The notes below the pieces were generated by a model. That model was given only the letters and a program-made list of their open reading frames with translations. It had not been told where the DNA came from and did no database searches. A stretch of DNA of 64,000 bases from Galbula dea (taxonomy: Eukaryota; Chordata; Aves; Piciformes; Galbulidae), in assembly GCA_013399015.1 (NCBI GenBank), contig VWZX01004771.1:186001-250000 (forward strand), given 5' to 3'. Numbering within the stretch: position 1 is the first letter of the stretch; every line of letters begins with the position of its first letter. The position numbers and the translations under genes are program-made. Of the stretch, positions 25,468-36,002 are shown piece after piece.

Positions 25468-26437
25468 GAGAGACCTAGACAGGCTGGAGAATTGGTTGTG
25501 CCAGGGTAGGTTTAGATTAGATATTAGGAAGAATTTCTTTACTGAAAGAGTGGTGAGATATTGGAATAGGCTGCCCAGGGAGGTGGTGGAGTCACCATCC
25601 CTGGAGGTTTTTAAGAAGAGGATAGATGTGTTTCTTCAGGGGATGATTTAGGGATAAGAGTAGTGTAGGGCTATTGGTTGGACTAGATGATCTTGAGGGT
25701 CCTTTCCAACCCTATTCGATTCTGTGATTCTGTGATTCTGTGGGTGAGGAGGAACCTCATGAACAGAGGTGAATGTAGAGTTCTGCACCTGGGAAGGAAT
25801 AAGCTCAAGCACCACTACAGGTTAGGGGATGATCTGCTGCAAAGCAGCTCTCTGGAGAAGGACCCAGGAGTTGTAGTGGACAACAAGTTCCCATGGGCCA
25901 GCAATGTGTACTCATGGCCAAAAAAGTCAATGGTCTCCAAGGATGCATTAAGAAAAGTGTGACCAGCAGGTTGGGGGAGGTTGTCCTCCCTCCTACTCTG
26001 CCCTACTGAGGCCATATCTGGAGTCTTGGGACTAGCTCTGTTCCCCTCAGTTGAGAGAGACAAGGAACAGCAGAATCAGAGGGGATCTGACCAATGCTTA
26101 GCAAAAGCCAAAAGGTGGAGGTCAAGAGGCTGGGGTAAGACTCTTAAGTGGTGCCAGTGACAGCCAAGGGGCACTGGGCACAAACTGGAACACAGAAGTT
26201 CCACCTCAACATGAGGAAAAACTTCTTTGCTGTGAGGGTGTCAGAGCCCTGGCCCAGGCTGCCCAGAGAGACTGTGGAGTCTCCTTCTCTGGAGAGATTC
26301 CAAACCCATGTGGACATGATTCTGGTCAACATCCTCTGTGTTGCCCTGCTTTAGCAGGGGGACTGGTCTAAATGATCCCCACAGGTCCCTTCCAAACCCC
26401 ACCACACTGGGATTCTTGGACTCTATGATTATTGATT
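25468..26437 (+). mobile_element. CR1 (class 1) interrupted by a second CR1
   Basis: The left piece (25468-25495) reads AGAGACCTAGACAGGCTGGA then GAATTGG. The copy resumes at 25743 with GTGAGGAGGAACCTCATGAA and runs to the tail TAGCAGGGGGACTGG near 26360, ending in GGACTCTATGATTAT. Intervening ORF2 codons are readable at 25750-25962 (NKLKHHYRLGDDLLQSSSLE). Compared with the copy at 29181-30155, about 105 bases are missing at 26072, where AGGAACAG meets CAGAATCAGAG. The last ORF2 codons (FFAVRVSEPWPRLPRETVES) are still open. The interruption is the CR1 listed next. Confidence 0.93.
25496..25742 (+). mobile_element. CR1 3' end nested inside another CR1
   Basis: It begins TTGTGCCAGGGTAGGTTTAG, continues ATTAGATATTAGGAAGAATT and GGGAGGTGGTGGAGTCACCA, and ends GATGATCTTGAGGGTCCTTT with a clean triple ATTCTGTG repeat. 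The tail differs from classes 1-3 (ATTTAGGGATAAGAGTAGTG before it). Host CR1 sequence reads straight across the insertion without an obvious target duplication. This copy is therefore younger than its host. Confidence 0.92.
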
Positions 26438-27897
26438 TATTGCTCACATCTCTTATAAATGTGGAAAGAGTTGTTATAAAGTTCCAGCTATTCCATGTAG
26501 AGATAAAATCATTAAGTTGTTAAGCTTAATCAAAACTCAGAAGTTTGGGAATACTGAAATAAGAGTGCAACCCAAAATATGGTCCTGCTGTGTATCATTA
26601 TATACATATATATATATATACACATATATATATGATAAACTGAACTGAAATGTCTTGTTCAGTTTGTGTTAGTCAGACTCATATACATCTGCATCCTCCT
26701 TCAGAGTCAGGGAAGCAATTCCAGCCAACTCTTAGTTTGTGGCCCTTGGACTTGGCTTTGCTGTAGACTACTTTGCATTCTGTGGAACAAGCTACGTTCA
26801 CAGCAGATCGCTTCAATTCCTCTTCAAGACTTCACTCATTTGTTGTTATTACACAACTTCTAACTTTGCCCATTCTTTATGATTTAGTTCTGCATCAAGG
26901 TCATAACAGTAAATTTATGCCTTGGTAAGTTTAATGTCATGCTTCCAAGTTGTCAAGTAAAAGGAAGGTCATCTCAGAAGGAAAGGAAAAGTGGGTGAGG
27001 GTAGAATCTCTTTCTTCATAACAGTCTGACAAAGATGTCATTTTTCACAATTATTTTCTCTATGCAACACTTGAAAATGGAAGCAGTTCTGCTTGATGAC
27101 AGTGCTGTGAAGAGGTGCAAGATGGCAGTGGGGGAAAGAAATGCCTGTGTCACACCTCGTTACAAATTTGTGTTTGCTTTTTAGTTTTTGCTGGTTTTCT
27201 TTGTTGTAAAGTGAAATTGCTTAAACCGAAAGTACCAGTTGCTTTTTGTGTGGAAAACAGGCCAGAGGAAATGCAGGGTGGGTGTTGCCAAGAAAATTCT
27301 ATTAACAAAATTATCCCAGACAAGTTTGCAGAGGTATGAAACTCTCTCAGCTGTCAATTTGTTAGATTGTGTGTCACATTGTGACTGCAAAATGTTGAAG
27401 CTCTTCATTCGTTGCCTGCTGCCTCTAGCTAGGGACGTCGAGAAGGGCACTACAGAGTTGTTTTCTGGATTCATCGATTGCCCCTGAATGGATTCAATTT
27501 GGGGAAATTAGCTCTCTGTAAAACCTACCCATCCCTGACCTTCCATGGAAGCCTGACTTAGGCTGTTCTAACAGAAAATCCTAATTAAACAAGAGCTGTT
27601 ACAGAATCACTGTTGGTAGAACCTACAAGCAGAGGCAGTTTTGTCAGCTTTAGAACTAATGGTTCAGCAATAGCCAGCACAGGTGATGCGGTCAGAACTA
27701 CAGAACCCTTCCCAAACACTTCTTGCAGTAATAAAAGGGTTGCAACAAATATGTAGTAAGAGTAGGGCTGGGTTTAAGCAGCAGGGCTTGTCTATTCCTT
27801 CCCCAGCCTCTACTCATCCTCTCTCCTGCAGCCTGAACAGAGGCAGTGGATGAAGCAGCCACTAAAACTCAAGGTTATGAACCTTCAGCTGGTATCC
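26438..27897. other. Unique non-coding sequence with a TA-rich array
   Basis: Apart from the microsatellite listed separately I recognise no gene or repeat. Confidence 0.45.
26597..26634. repeat. Interrupted (TA)n microsatellite
   Basis: Runs of TA broken by two AC units (TATACATATA...TATACACATATA). Confidence 0.9.
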
Positions 27898-28443
27898 CAC
27901 ACTAGGGACTGGGGATGTGATTGTACCTCTGTACTGGGCACTGGTGAGGCCACACTTTGAATCCTGGGTTTAGGTTTGGGCCTCTCACTAGAAGAAGGAC
28001 ATTGAGGTGCTGGAGTGTGTCCAGAGAAAGGCAACAAAGTTATTTAAGGGTCTAGAACACAAGTCTTTTGAGGAGCAGCTGAGTGAACTGAGTTTGTTTA
28101 GTCTGGGGGAAAAGGAGGCTCTGGGGAAACCTTCTCACTCTCTACAACTCCCTGAAAGGAGGTTGGAGCAAGGTGAGGGTTGGTCTCTTCTCACAAGGAA
28201 CAAGCAATGGGAGAAGATGAAATGTCCTCAAGTTGTGCCAGGGGAGGTTTAGATTGGACACTGGGAAAAAAAGTCTTCTTCACAAGGGTTGTCAAGCCCT
28301 GGCCCAGGCTGCCCAGGGCAGTGGTGGAGTCACCATCCCTGGAGGGTTTAAGGGACATGGTTTAGTGGTGATTTGGCAGTGCTGGGTCAATTTTTGAACT
28401 TGATGATCTCCAAGATCTCTTCCACACATAATGATTCTATGAC
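27898..28443 (+). mobile_element. CR1 (class 2), about 545 bp with ORF2 remnant
   Basis: It begins CCACACTAGGGACTGGGGAT, passes GGGCACTGGTGAGGCCACAC, and gives a readable reverse-transcriptase C-terminal frame at 28007 (MLECVQRKATKLFKGLEHKS), later shifted. It ends with the class 2 tail TAGTGGTGATTTGGCAGTGC, a diverged TTGAACTTGATGATC and ATGATTCTATGAC. The 5' start lies near that of the minus-strand copy at 52654-53222. Confidence 0.94.
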
Positions 28444-29082
28444 TAGAAGGACAGGCAGGTGTTTGTCCTTCTTTTGTTAAAGCTACTGCCTGGGAGCTGG
28501 TCCTGCACCTCTCAGTTTCTAGATGCTGTCAGAGAGAAATGTCATAGAAAGGAGTCAGCCGCTTTCTTACCTTCTGCCTCACACTGTGGGAGGGTGAATA
28601 TTTACTGTGTTGTTCTTCTACCTTAAAGAAAAAAAAAAAAGCTTCCCCTGTCTCTCCACATGTCAAAATTGGACTTTTTATCCACTACTGTATATAGAAA
28701 CGTGATATTTCTGTTTGCAATTCCAATTTCACAGTTGAGCAGGATCTGCAGAGACAGAGAATTCTAATAAAATTGCAGAAACATTTAATGCAATGACTGG
28801 CAGATGGAGAAAGGCTTTGTGGCAGCTCCATTTTTCTGATTCTGTTAACAAAACATAGCATGTGCTTTTCTAATGCAGAGACAACATTTTCATTTACAAT
28901 TTAAATCTGACGACTGAAACACTCATTAGATGACTTTTGGGGAGAATATGTTTACCACCTGAATGATCTAATAACACAGGAAGAGTTATTTTTCTTCCCT
29001 TGAATTAACATTCCAGGCTTGAACTTTAATGAAGTTATACAGGCTAATTTCAAAAATTGTCTAAGTGCAACAATGCAATTTT
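28444..29082. other. Unique AT-rich non-coding sequence
   Basis: An A12 run occurs at 28628-28639. The rest, particularly 28720-29060, is free of repeats and AT-rich in the manner of conserved non-coding DNA, but conservation cannot be seen from one sequence. Confidence 0.4.
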
Positions 29083-29108
29083 GATCAATTATTTATATAT
29101 AATTGATC
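29083..29108. repeat. Perfect 10-bp inverted repeat
   Basis: GATCAATTAT and ATAATTGATC separated by TTATAT. No known element is attached. Confidence 0.85.
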
Positions 29109-29209
29109 CAGTAATTAGAATTGAACCACACTAGGAAGTGCTTTAAATACATATAGGCATTGCAGAGCACTGATGGGGTAGGACAGGCTGAGAGTTGGGC
29201 AGAGAGGAA

Positions 29210-29384
29210 TCACAGAATGTTAGGAGTTGGAAGGGACCTCAAAAAATCATCTAGTCCAACCCCCCTGCCACAGCAGGAAAGTCTACAGCACTCTTTTTTC
29301 CAAGGCTGTCTCCCATCCAAGTACTGACCGGGCCCGACCCTGCTTAGCTTCCGAGGTCAGAGAAGCTCGCGCATTCTCAGGGTG
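29210..29384 (-). mobile_element. SINE-like chimera: 5S rRNA head + CR1 3' tail
   Basis: Read on the minus strand, this 175-bp unit is a 5S rRNA sequence (29384 to 29278) fused directly to a CR1 3' end (29277 to 29210). The CR1 part starts at the hairpin CCTGCTGTGGCAGG and continues GGTTGGACTAGATGA, GGTCCCTTCCAACTC and ATTCTGTGA. CR1 body sequence lies on both sides in plus orientation, so the chimera integrated as one piece into an existing CR1, with at most about 6 host bases lost and no clear target duplication. SINEs with a polymerase III head and a LINE-matching tail are known in general; I know of no described avian 5S/CR1 family. A one-off template-switch product is the alternative. 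Confidence 0.88.
29278..29384 (-). pseudogene. 5S rRNA-derived sequence (nucleotides ~16-121)
   Basis: On the minus strand the sequence runs CACCCTGAGAATGCG, CTCGGAAGCTAAGCAGGGTC, GTACTTGGATGGGAGACAGC and GTGCTGTAGACTTT. By eye about 18 of 106 positions differ from the vertebrate 5S consensus, mostly near the two ends. The internal promoter is nearly intact: the A box AGCTAAGCAGGGTCG is exact and the C box TACTTGGATGGGAGAC has at most one change beyond it. The first 15 or so nucleotides are missing. The 3' TTT is immediately followed by CR1, so this is not a functional 5S gene. Confidence 0.92.
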
Positions 29385-30208
29385 CCTGTTCAGTGAAGGC
29401 AAGTATAGGGTCCTGTATCTGAGAAGGAATAACCCCATGCACCACTACAGGTTAGGGGTTGACCTGCTGGAATGTAGCTACTCAGAGAAGGACCTGGGAT
29501 TCCTGGTAAACAACAAGTTCACCATGAGCCAGCAATGTGCCCTCATGACCAAGGAGACCAGTGGTACCCTCGGGTGCATTCAGAGCAGCTGGTTGAAGGA
29601 GGTTCTCCTCCCCCTCTACTCTGCCCTACTGAGGCCATATCTGGAGTCCTGGGACTAGGTCTGGTCCCCTCAGTTGAAGAGAGACAAGGAACAGGTGGAG
29701 AGAGTCCAGCAGAGGCTAGGAAGATGCTGAGGGGGCTGGAGCATCTCTGGGAGGAGGAAAGGCTGAGAGCCCTGGGGCTGCTTAGCCTGGAGAAGGGCAG
29801 AATCAGAGGGGATCTGCTCAATGCTGAGCAATAGCTAAAGGAGAGGGGTCAAGAGGATGGGACCAGAGTGTTCCCAGTGGTGCCCAGTAACAGGACAAAG
29901 GCCAATAGGCACAAACTGGAACCCAGGAGATTCCATCTGAACATGAGAAAAAAACTTCTTTGCTGTGAGGGTGCTGGAGCCCTGGCCCAGGCTGCCCAGA
30001 GAGATTGTGGAGTCTCCTCCTCTGGAGAGATTCCAAACCCACCTAAAGATGATCCTGGGCAACATGCCATGGGTCACCCTGCTTTAGTATGTTCTTGGAC
30101 TAGATGATTTCCAGAGGTCACATCCAATCTCCCACCATGCTAAGAGTCTGTGATAGTACTTACAGAAAAGATGATGAACATCTGCCAAGTCAGCTGCACA
30201 GACTAATG

Positions 30209-30355
30209 TTTATAGGCCCCTTTAGGTATTGGAAGGCTTCTATAAGGTCCCCCCCAACCCTTCTCTTCTCCAAGCTGAACCATCCCAACTCTCTCAACCT
30301 GTCCTCATAGGGGAGGTGTTCCAGCCATAATAATTCTTTGATTCTATGATTTATT
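30209..30355 (-). mobile_element. Inverted CR1 fragment followed by a plus-strand CR1 tail repeat
   Basis: 30209-30335 is CR1 ORF2 sequence in complement (CCCTTTAGGTATTGGAAGGC, CTCTTCTCCAAGCTGAACCA, CTCTCAACCTGTCCTCATAG). It lacks the 3' end. It is followed directly by ATTCTTTGATTCTATGATT, the terminal CR1 repeat in the opposite orientation. An inverted 5' piece joined to a 3' tail is what twin priming produces for L1. Whether CR1 does this is inference. Confidence 0.75.
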
Positions 30356-31558
30356 CCTATAAATTATCACCAGGTCTCTGGATGAATGAAAATGGGAAGA
30401 TAGTCCTTGAGGCACAGTTTAATTGGCAGTGCTGAAAGTCTGTGTTATGATCCCTCTCATCTACCATCTTATTCCTTCTCCCTTTCCTTCCCAAAAACAC
30501 TGCTGCAGCTGCAGTGGGGCTGGCTAAAGTAGAGGAGCATTATCCTATACCTCTAGTTAGTGGCCTTTTAACAATGGCACAGAGGAGCCAAGGGAAATTT
30601 GCCTTCCTTTGATTCAGTCTGGCCTCATCCTAAGCTTTACGCAGCAGACTTCAGTTCCTTGCTCTGCCAAGTCTTACAGGAAAAGCATTTGAATTGCAGT
30701 TACCAAGGAAATGCCTGACTGAAAATAGGTCCTGAAACACTGCAAACCACCAACACCATCAACATAAAAGCAGGAGTCATCAGCAGTGATTCACAGGGTC
30801 CTTATCATCACTCTCCAAGCCAGGACTGTTCCCTCACACCTCTGCTCCCATGGTATATCTGCAGGGCCATGCTGGAGTCACAGAGCAGTAGATGGATCTT
30901 CTGCTCCTGTCCATAATCCTCCCTGCCTCTTTCTTTCCCGGTGTGACACTGTCAGGCAACCCTTTTGTTTCTCCTCTGTAATCACAGTCCTGTTCCTTTC
31001 AATGCCTGTCTCCTCTTATTACAGAGCAGTCCTCCTGCTGTCCTCCCAGCCACCAAAGTGCAGCTGGCAGGGCTGGCTCCTGTGACACTTTGGTCCCTCA
31101 CTGAGCACAGATTGAGTTGATGCACTCTGTCTTTCCTGGCCTCTGCATGTTGTCCAGAAAAGTAGCTATCTAAAGATTGTGCCTTCTAATTCAACAAATC
31201 TGCCTCCCATGGAGGAAATTTAGGGGTGTGTGGCAGCAATTTGTGCCAGCAGTTGAGGAGGACAGCTAGCAGAGCTGGCATAAACTGCCAGCAAAATAGG
31301 CTTGAATGCTCCAAGGCAAAAAGCCAACCCTGACTGGTGTGGAATCTGTAGAACCCATTTTGCACCCATTCCACCCCTTCCTGGGGTCCTTTGTACAGTG
31401 TAAAAGATCATGAATCAGCATGGTTTAGATGTTCATACATGCCAACAATGCTCACCTACCAGAAGCTGCCCACCTGGGCTGCTTTGAGGCAGAAGAGCAC
31501 GGTGTCCTCTCCTTTGAGGGCTGTGCTGAGCACAGCCACAAGGGGGATTGCCTGTTGG
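30356..31558. other. Unique non-coding sequence
   Basis: No gene or repeat recognised. The plus-strand 99-codon frame at 30786-31085 has no domain I know. Confidence 0.45.
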
Positions 31559-31785
31559 GCTGCAAAGTCCTGTCAGTGCACTGATTGCTGGCTCACGGTG
31601 AACTTGTTGTCCACCAGGACTCCCTCCCAGGTCTTTCTCCATGAAGCTGCTTTCCATCAGGTCAACCCCTAACCTATCCTGGTTCATGAGGTTATTCCTC
31701 CCCAGGTGCAGGACCTTATACTTGCCCTTGTTGAGCTTCATTAGTTTCCTCTTCACTCACCTCCCAGCCTGTCTGGGTCCTGGAC
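31559..31785 (-). mobile_element. CR1 ORF2 fragment, no 3' end
   Basis: The minus-strand frame reads ORF2 codons just upstream of the C-terminus (KYKVLHLGRNNLMNQDRLGV, then DLMESSFMEKDLG). In complement the 5' start is GACCCAGACAGGCTGGGAG, the same position at which the copies at 25468, 29181 and 63003 begin. The 3' side becomes unrecognisable near 31560; 31440-31558 may be a diverged continuation. Confidence 0.88.
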
Positions 31786-32222
31786 CAGGAATGTTGTACC
31801 AGGGATGCTGGATCTAGAGTCACTTGCCAGAGTGGGAAAAACCTGACATTTAAAACTGACAAAACCTGACTTTACACTGATAGCCAAAGCTTGTACCTCT
31901 GGAGAATTCTTTTAAATGGTGTTTCAGAGATGATGCTGAAGTGATATTGCAGGTTTCCACTGTGCACCCTAAAACACAGCAGCACAGCAACTGTGTGGGT
32001 AAATGGCACAGCTCACACATAGCATAGGATATCTGATCCTGGTATTTTTCTGAAAGAGGAAAGTTTTACCATATCCCTCAGTAAGAAAAAGAAGTAGGAT
32101 GCTCCTGGGCTAAACATAGAGAGCTTTTTTATTGAAGATAAGTTCATAACTTATAATCTTTCAAAGTGAGGAAAATAGGTTGCAGTGTGTGATATAATTA
32201 TATTGGGTTACCATGTATGAGA
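31786..32222. other. Unique non-coding sequence
   Basis: Nothing recognised. Confidence 0.4.
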
Positions 32223-32300
32223 GGATCATAGAATCAGAATCATTTAGGTTGGAAAAGACCTCTCAAATCATCAAGTCCAACCATCCACCCAACACAATTA
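32223..32300 (-). mobile_element. CR1 3'-tail fragment
   Basis: GGATCATAGAATCAGAATCA, TTTAGGTTGGAAAAGACCTC and ATCATCAAGTCCAACCATCC, then CACCCAACACAAT. This is a CR1 3' end in complement of a type outside classes 1-3, about 75 bases long. Confidence 0.85.
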
Positions 32301-34153
32301 CATAGTAGATTACAGAATCTTAAAAATATTCCAATCAGATTTTCTAGGGCTTCCAGCCCAAGACAAAAAAAAAAGACTGAAATACTTCCTGCCACAAACT
32401 TGTGTTTTCACCTTTTCTGTGTGCTGTTTTTCTTCCTGTTTGAACTTTGGGTTTGTTTTGGGAATGCTTGAGTGCTGGGGTTTTTCACTTTCATAGCACT
32501 AACAGGACTAGAAGTATCAGTGGACTTTGGTTTTGTGGAATTTCCATTGTTGTCAGGCTGATGATTTAGGCTTCATCAGTTGAACTGAGCTAGACCTCTT
32601 GAACTCACCTGGTTATCACTGTGCATGAAGTGGTCCAACCACCTCCTAGTTCCAAGGACAGTCATCTCTTAAGCCCTGGACTGCCCTGTTAGTCTTTTCC
32701 CCTGGCCTTTCCAAGGTAAGGCTGAAGTGAGAATACTCTCTCTTGATTTTTGTTCTCCTTAGGAGTTTACCTTCTTCCTAGACAATCTGTGCTTATCAGC
32801 CGTGCCTGTAGGATGTGATTAACAAAGCTTCTGACCATCCCTATCTCGATGCAGCACTTCTGTAGCATTTACCCTGAGGCAGCATGGAAAGATGAGTTTT
32901 CTCCAGCTCAGAAATATTTTATGGGTTTCCTTAAGGGAGGGGGAACATGATTTTGAAATGTATTGTTTTCATCTTATGCAAAGTTCACCCTGACAGTGGA
33001 GCTGGTAAGGATCAAAGCTTCATATGGCACGTTGAAAGGTCAAAGCATGTATTAAATTGTGCACTGAAAAATCAAAGCTTTGTAATTTACAGGCAATAGC
33101 TCAGAAATTCATACTTGAGGAGCAGGGTCAAAAGAAAGCGCTTATCCCTCTTGGTTCAGTTGGCAGTACAGTTCCTTTCTGTGTCATAGCAGTGCCTCCT
33201 GCTGCTGCTGCCACGCAGGTCTGTTGATTCTGTCTCAAGATTTCAGGACATGTAAGGCTCTGTGCTCTCCATCTGCCTCCTGCTATGGCACACCTGCTCC
33301 AGGGCTTCAGAAGAATGTACCTCTGGAAATGTTTGCCAGCACTTTTTCTGTGTCATTATACTCCTGGTGACATGGATGAAAGATTGGCCTTTGCATGAGC
33401 TTTGTAAGGATATTGTTTGCAAATAAGCTGTTGAGTTGTTTGAGATCTCTTTGTGGAAGATCCCAAAGATACATTGCTTTATCCATGGGTAGAACAAACA
33501 CATCTTAAACAGCAGCAATTCTAAATTAAAAGACTCATTTCTAAGTGATAGAAATGTTCCCTCACTTGGCTGCAAAATTTTGAGAGGGTAATGGCTTATT
33601 GCAGCCTTGCTGAGGGAGAAGAGTTGCCTCCCTCCAGATCCCATGGGAACAGGTTTGGTTTGTCACTGATTTGTATGGATTTAGTTCAGTTCAGTTATTG
33701 AATTAACTGGATCTGCAAAGGATTTGTATTGCTTTTAACTACAGCAGTTAAAAATACAACCTGATTTAAACTGATACAACATGCTTCTGTAGGCAAGGCC
33801 TAAGAAAAGGGAAATGAGCTTAGCTTTTACCCTTCTTGGAGCTTTGGTCTAACCTCATTTTCACATGCTCTCCTGTCCATGAAGGGTGATTTCAAAACGT
33901 TCATGGGCACAGGGTAAAAGAGATCAGACTCAGTCTATATTCCAGATGATCTCTCACTTGTTATTGGTTTTCATGCTGAATTGAGTGCTTATTAATGCAA
34001 AGGTTTAGTGATGGCCTGGTTAGGGACACACTGGGGAACTGGACACGTTATCATCCTTGGTCATACTCATTGATGCCAAGGTTCTTCAGCACGAGGCCAT
34101 GCTCTTGTGCCCCATCCCACTAACCCTGTCCCAGGTTACTTGGTGCATACTTA
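32301..34153. other. Unique non-coding sequence
   Basis: No gene or repeat recognised. The 133-codon minus-strand frame at 33243-33644 and its overlapping partner have no known domain. A CTGCTGCTGCTG run sits at 33199-33210. Confidence 0.45.
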
Positions 34154-34200
34154 TCATAGAATACAAGGTTGGAAGGGACTTCAAGGATCATCTGGTCATT
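34154..34200 (-). mobile_element. CR1 3'-tail fragment
   Basis: ATCATAGAATACAAGGTTGG, then AAGGGACTTCAAGGATCATC, then TGGTC. About 45 bases of the 3' end in complement; the match stops just short of the hairpin. Confidence 0.75.
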
Positions 34201-34260
34201 ACAGTTCCATTTCTGTCCTGCCACAAGATGGGAATATCTCTAAGCTCTTGATATTCCTGG

Positions 34261-34420
34261 CAGAGTGCAGACTATTGGAGAAAAACCAGAGGAAAGCAGT
34301 AAAAACAGGGGACTGGAAAAATTTATCTATGAGCAAAAATGGAATGTGCTGGAGTTATTTAGCCTGAGGAGAAGACTGAACAAGACCTGCTAACAGCTTT
34401 CAGAGACAGAAATGGCTGTT
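34261..34420 (+). mobile_element. Old, diverged CR1 ORF2 fragment
   Basis: Plus strand: GACTATTGGAGAAAAACCAG, GAGGAAAGCAGTAAAAACAG, GGGGACTGGAAAAATTTATC, TATTTAGCCTGAGGAGAAGA and GACCTGCTAACAGCTTTCA follow the order of the CR1 reverse-transcriptase C-terminal region with many substitutions. Weak similarity (CTGAATGGAACAGAT near 34535) suggests it may once have reached 34550. Confidence 0.65.
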
Positions 34421-35889
34421 TTCTAAAGGAAACAAAGAGCCCATTCCCTTTTTTTTCCTGATTGAAGGGATCAGCAAGAAAGATTCTTGTTAGATGATCA
34501 GAGAAACCTCCTAATCCTAAGGAAAGGGAAGTACTGAATGGAACAGATAGCACAGGGACACTGCAGTTTCTCCTTACTTAAAGTCCAAGAACATTGTCCC
34601 ATGTCAGAGGCATATGAAATTGATACACAGGATACTTTCTAAACCAATTTTTATGTTATTGCTGTGTGCTCAAAGTACTCCTTCTACCCTATTTATGCTT
34701 CCAGTACACTGGGATGATGATTTTCTTCCTTCTAAAATGACCAACCACAATTCAGCTCCTGCAACATTAAGCAGAAGTGAAATTTATTTAAACTTGAGTA
34801 GGAAAAGGATAAATAAAAAAGAAAGAAAGACAATTCCTTTCTTTTCTAAACAAATAGTCATTATCTGACAGGCATAGTGCTTGGGTTTGAAATGCACAGT
34901 AATGGTGCCTGAAACAGAAGTTCCTTTAGCTAGGAAGAAAGGTTGCAGAATGCCTCCTAACTTCACAAGCCAAGTTCTTCTCCTTATGTCTCTGGAACAT
35001 CTGTTCTGTCCCATCTCAATTCAGTGATTCAAAGCAATTCCATTCTTCTCCCACTTCAGTGTGATCCTGAACTCGACTACAAGTCCAAACCAGTTTTATG
35101 ACCCACAAAGTCCCATCCAGTACAATTTGCCCATTGCCAATGTAGGGGACAGAGGCACAAACCCATCCATGTCCTGTGCCAGCCATGCTGGCTGTGCTCA
35201 GCTCATCCTCTGTTACATTGGAGTGATTGTGGATTTCATAATAATAAAGGAAATAAACAGGAAGGGGGTTTAAGGGGCTCAAGGGGTATTAAGTAGTCTT
35301 GAACCTTTAATCCAGGTTACCTGTAAGAAAGAAATGTGAATTGTGGACCTTCTGGGAGACACCTGGTTGTCACCTGCCAGCTGACTTTATCCACAGCATT
35401 GTTCCTCCAGAAGCAGAAGACTGGGTCTTCTAGAGACCCTGCAGAAGACTATGTCTTCAGTCTCTCTAAAGGCCTGATGGGAAAGAATCCATAAGCTTAC
35501 AGCTCCTCTTTGTTGTGTCCAGTGCAGGGTTTGTGTATTCTATCTCATCAACTGTCATTTCCTGCTGAGACAGTACAGGGATCCTTGTACTACTGCAGGG
35601 ATGCTTTAAAGCTTATGTAGGTGTCCTGCAAGGTTTCCTTGGGTCTTCCAGGTCTGAAGAATAAAATCACCTTTTTATCTCCTTTTTATCTTTCCATGAT
35701 CTCTCAGGAGGAGAATACTATGCCACCATGCATACAGAGATACCCTGTCTTTGCAGGCTGGTTGTCATATAGTGTTCCCTATAGAACACAGGATCGATTT
35801 TCTTTAGATTTACTGCACCAGTCATACTAAGCAGGAAAATACCAACTGGCACAATAAAACTGAGAAGTTTCATGGTTAATTAAAGTGCA
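34421..35889. other. Unique non-coding sequence
   Basis: No gene or repeat recognised. There is a short GAAAGAAAGA run at 34820-34830. Open frames on opposite strands at 35016-35282 share the same DNA and look like chance. Confidence 0.45.
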
Positions 35890-35956
35890 CTGCTCTGCAG
35901 GTGATCTTTCAAGGTCCCTTCCAGCTCCTAACATTCAGTGATTCTGTGATTTTGTG
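35890..35956 (+). mobile_element. CR1 tail-only copy starting at the 3' hairpin
   Basis: CTGCTCTGCAGG (a small hairpin), then TGATCTTTCAAGGTCCCTTC, CAGCTCCTAACATTCAGTGA and ATTCTGTGATTTTGTG. Sequence expected between hairpin and GATC (GGGTTGGACTA) is missing. I recognise nothing upstream that could be a small-RNA head. Confidence 0.78.
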
Positions 35957-36002
35957 TTACCCCTTCTGCAAAATGGGGCAGGGGGAAAGCAATACCAGCT
36001 AG

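Larger units (their letters stand above)
29181..30155 (+). mobile_element. CR1 (class 1) interrupted by a 5S rRNA-headed SINE-like element
   Basis: The left piece (29181-29209) reads GGACAGGCTGAGAGTTGGGC then AGAGAGGAA. The copy resumes at 29385 with CCTGTTCAGTGAAGGCAAGT. ORF2 codons follow (NPMHHYRLGVDLLECSYSEK from 29432; GLEHLWEEERLRALGLLSLE from 29737) with at least two frame changes. The end is a class 1 tail, TTGGACTAGATGATTTCCAG and AGAGTCTGTGATAG. At about 790 bases without the insertion it is the fullest class 1 copy here and the best local reference for spotting deletions in the others. Confidence 0.94.

Noticed and set aside
25496..25742. Two CR1 copies arranged head to tail as a tandem duplication
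   Set aside because: The short left piece at 25468-25495 matches the missing start of the downstream copy, so the upstream copy is nested inside it rather than duplicated.
29281..29384. A working 5S rRNA gene
   Set aside because: It lacks about 15 nucleotides at the 5' end, carries many changes, and is fused to CR1; it is a retroposed head.
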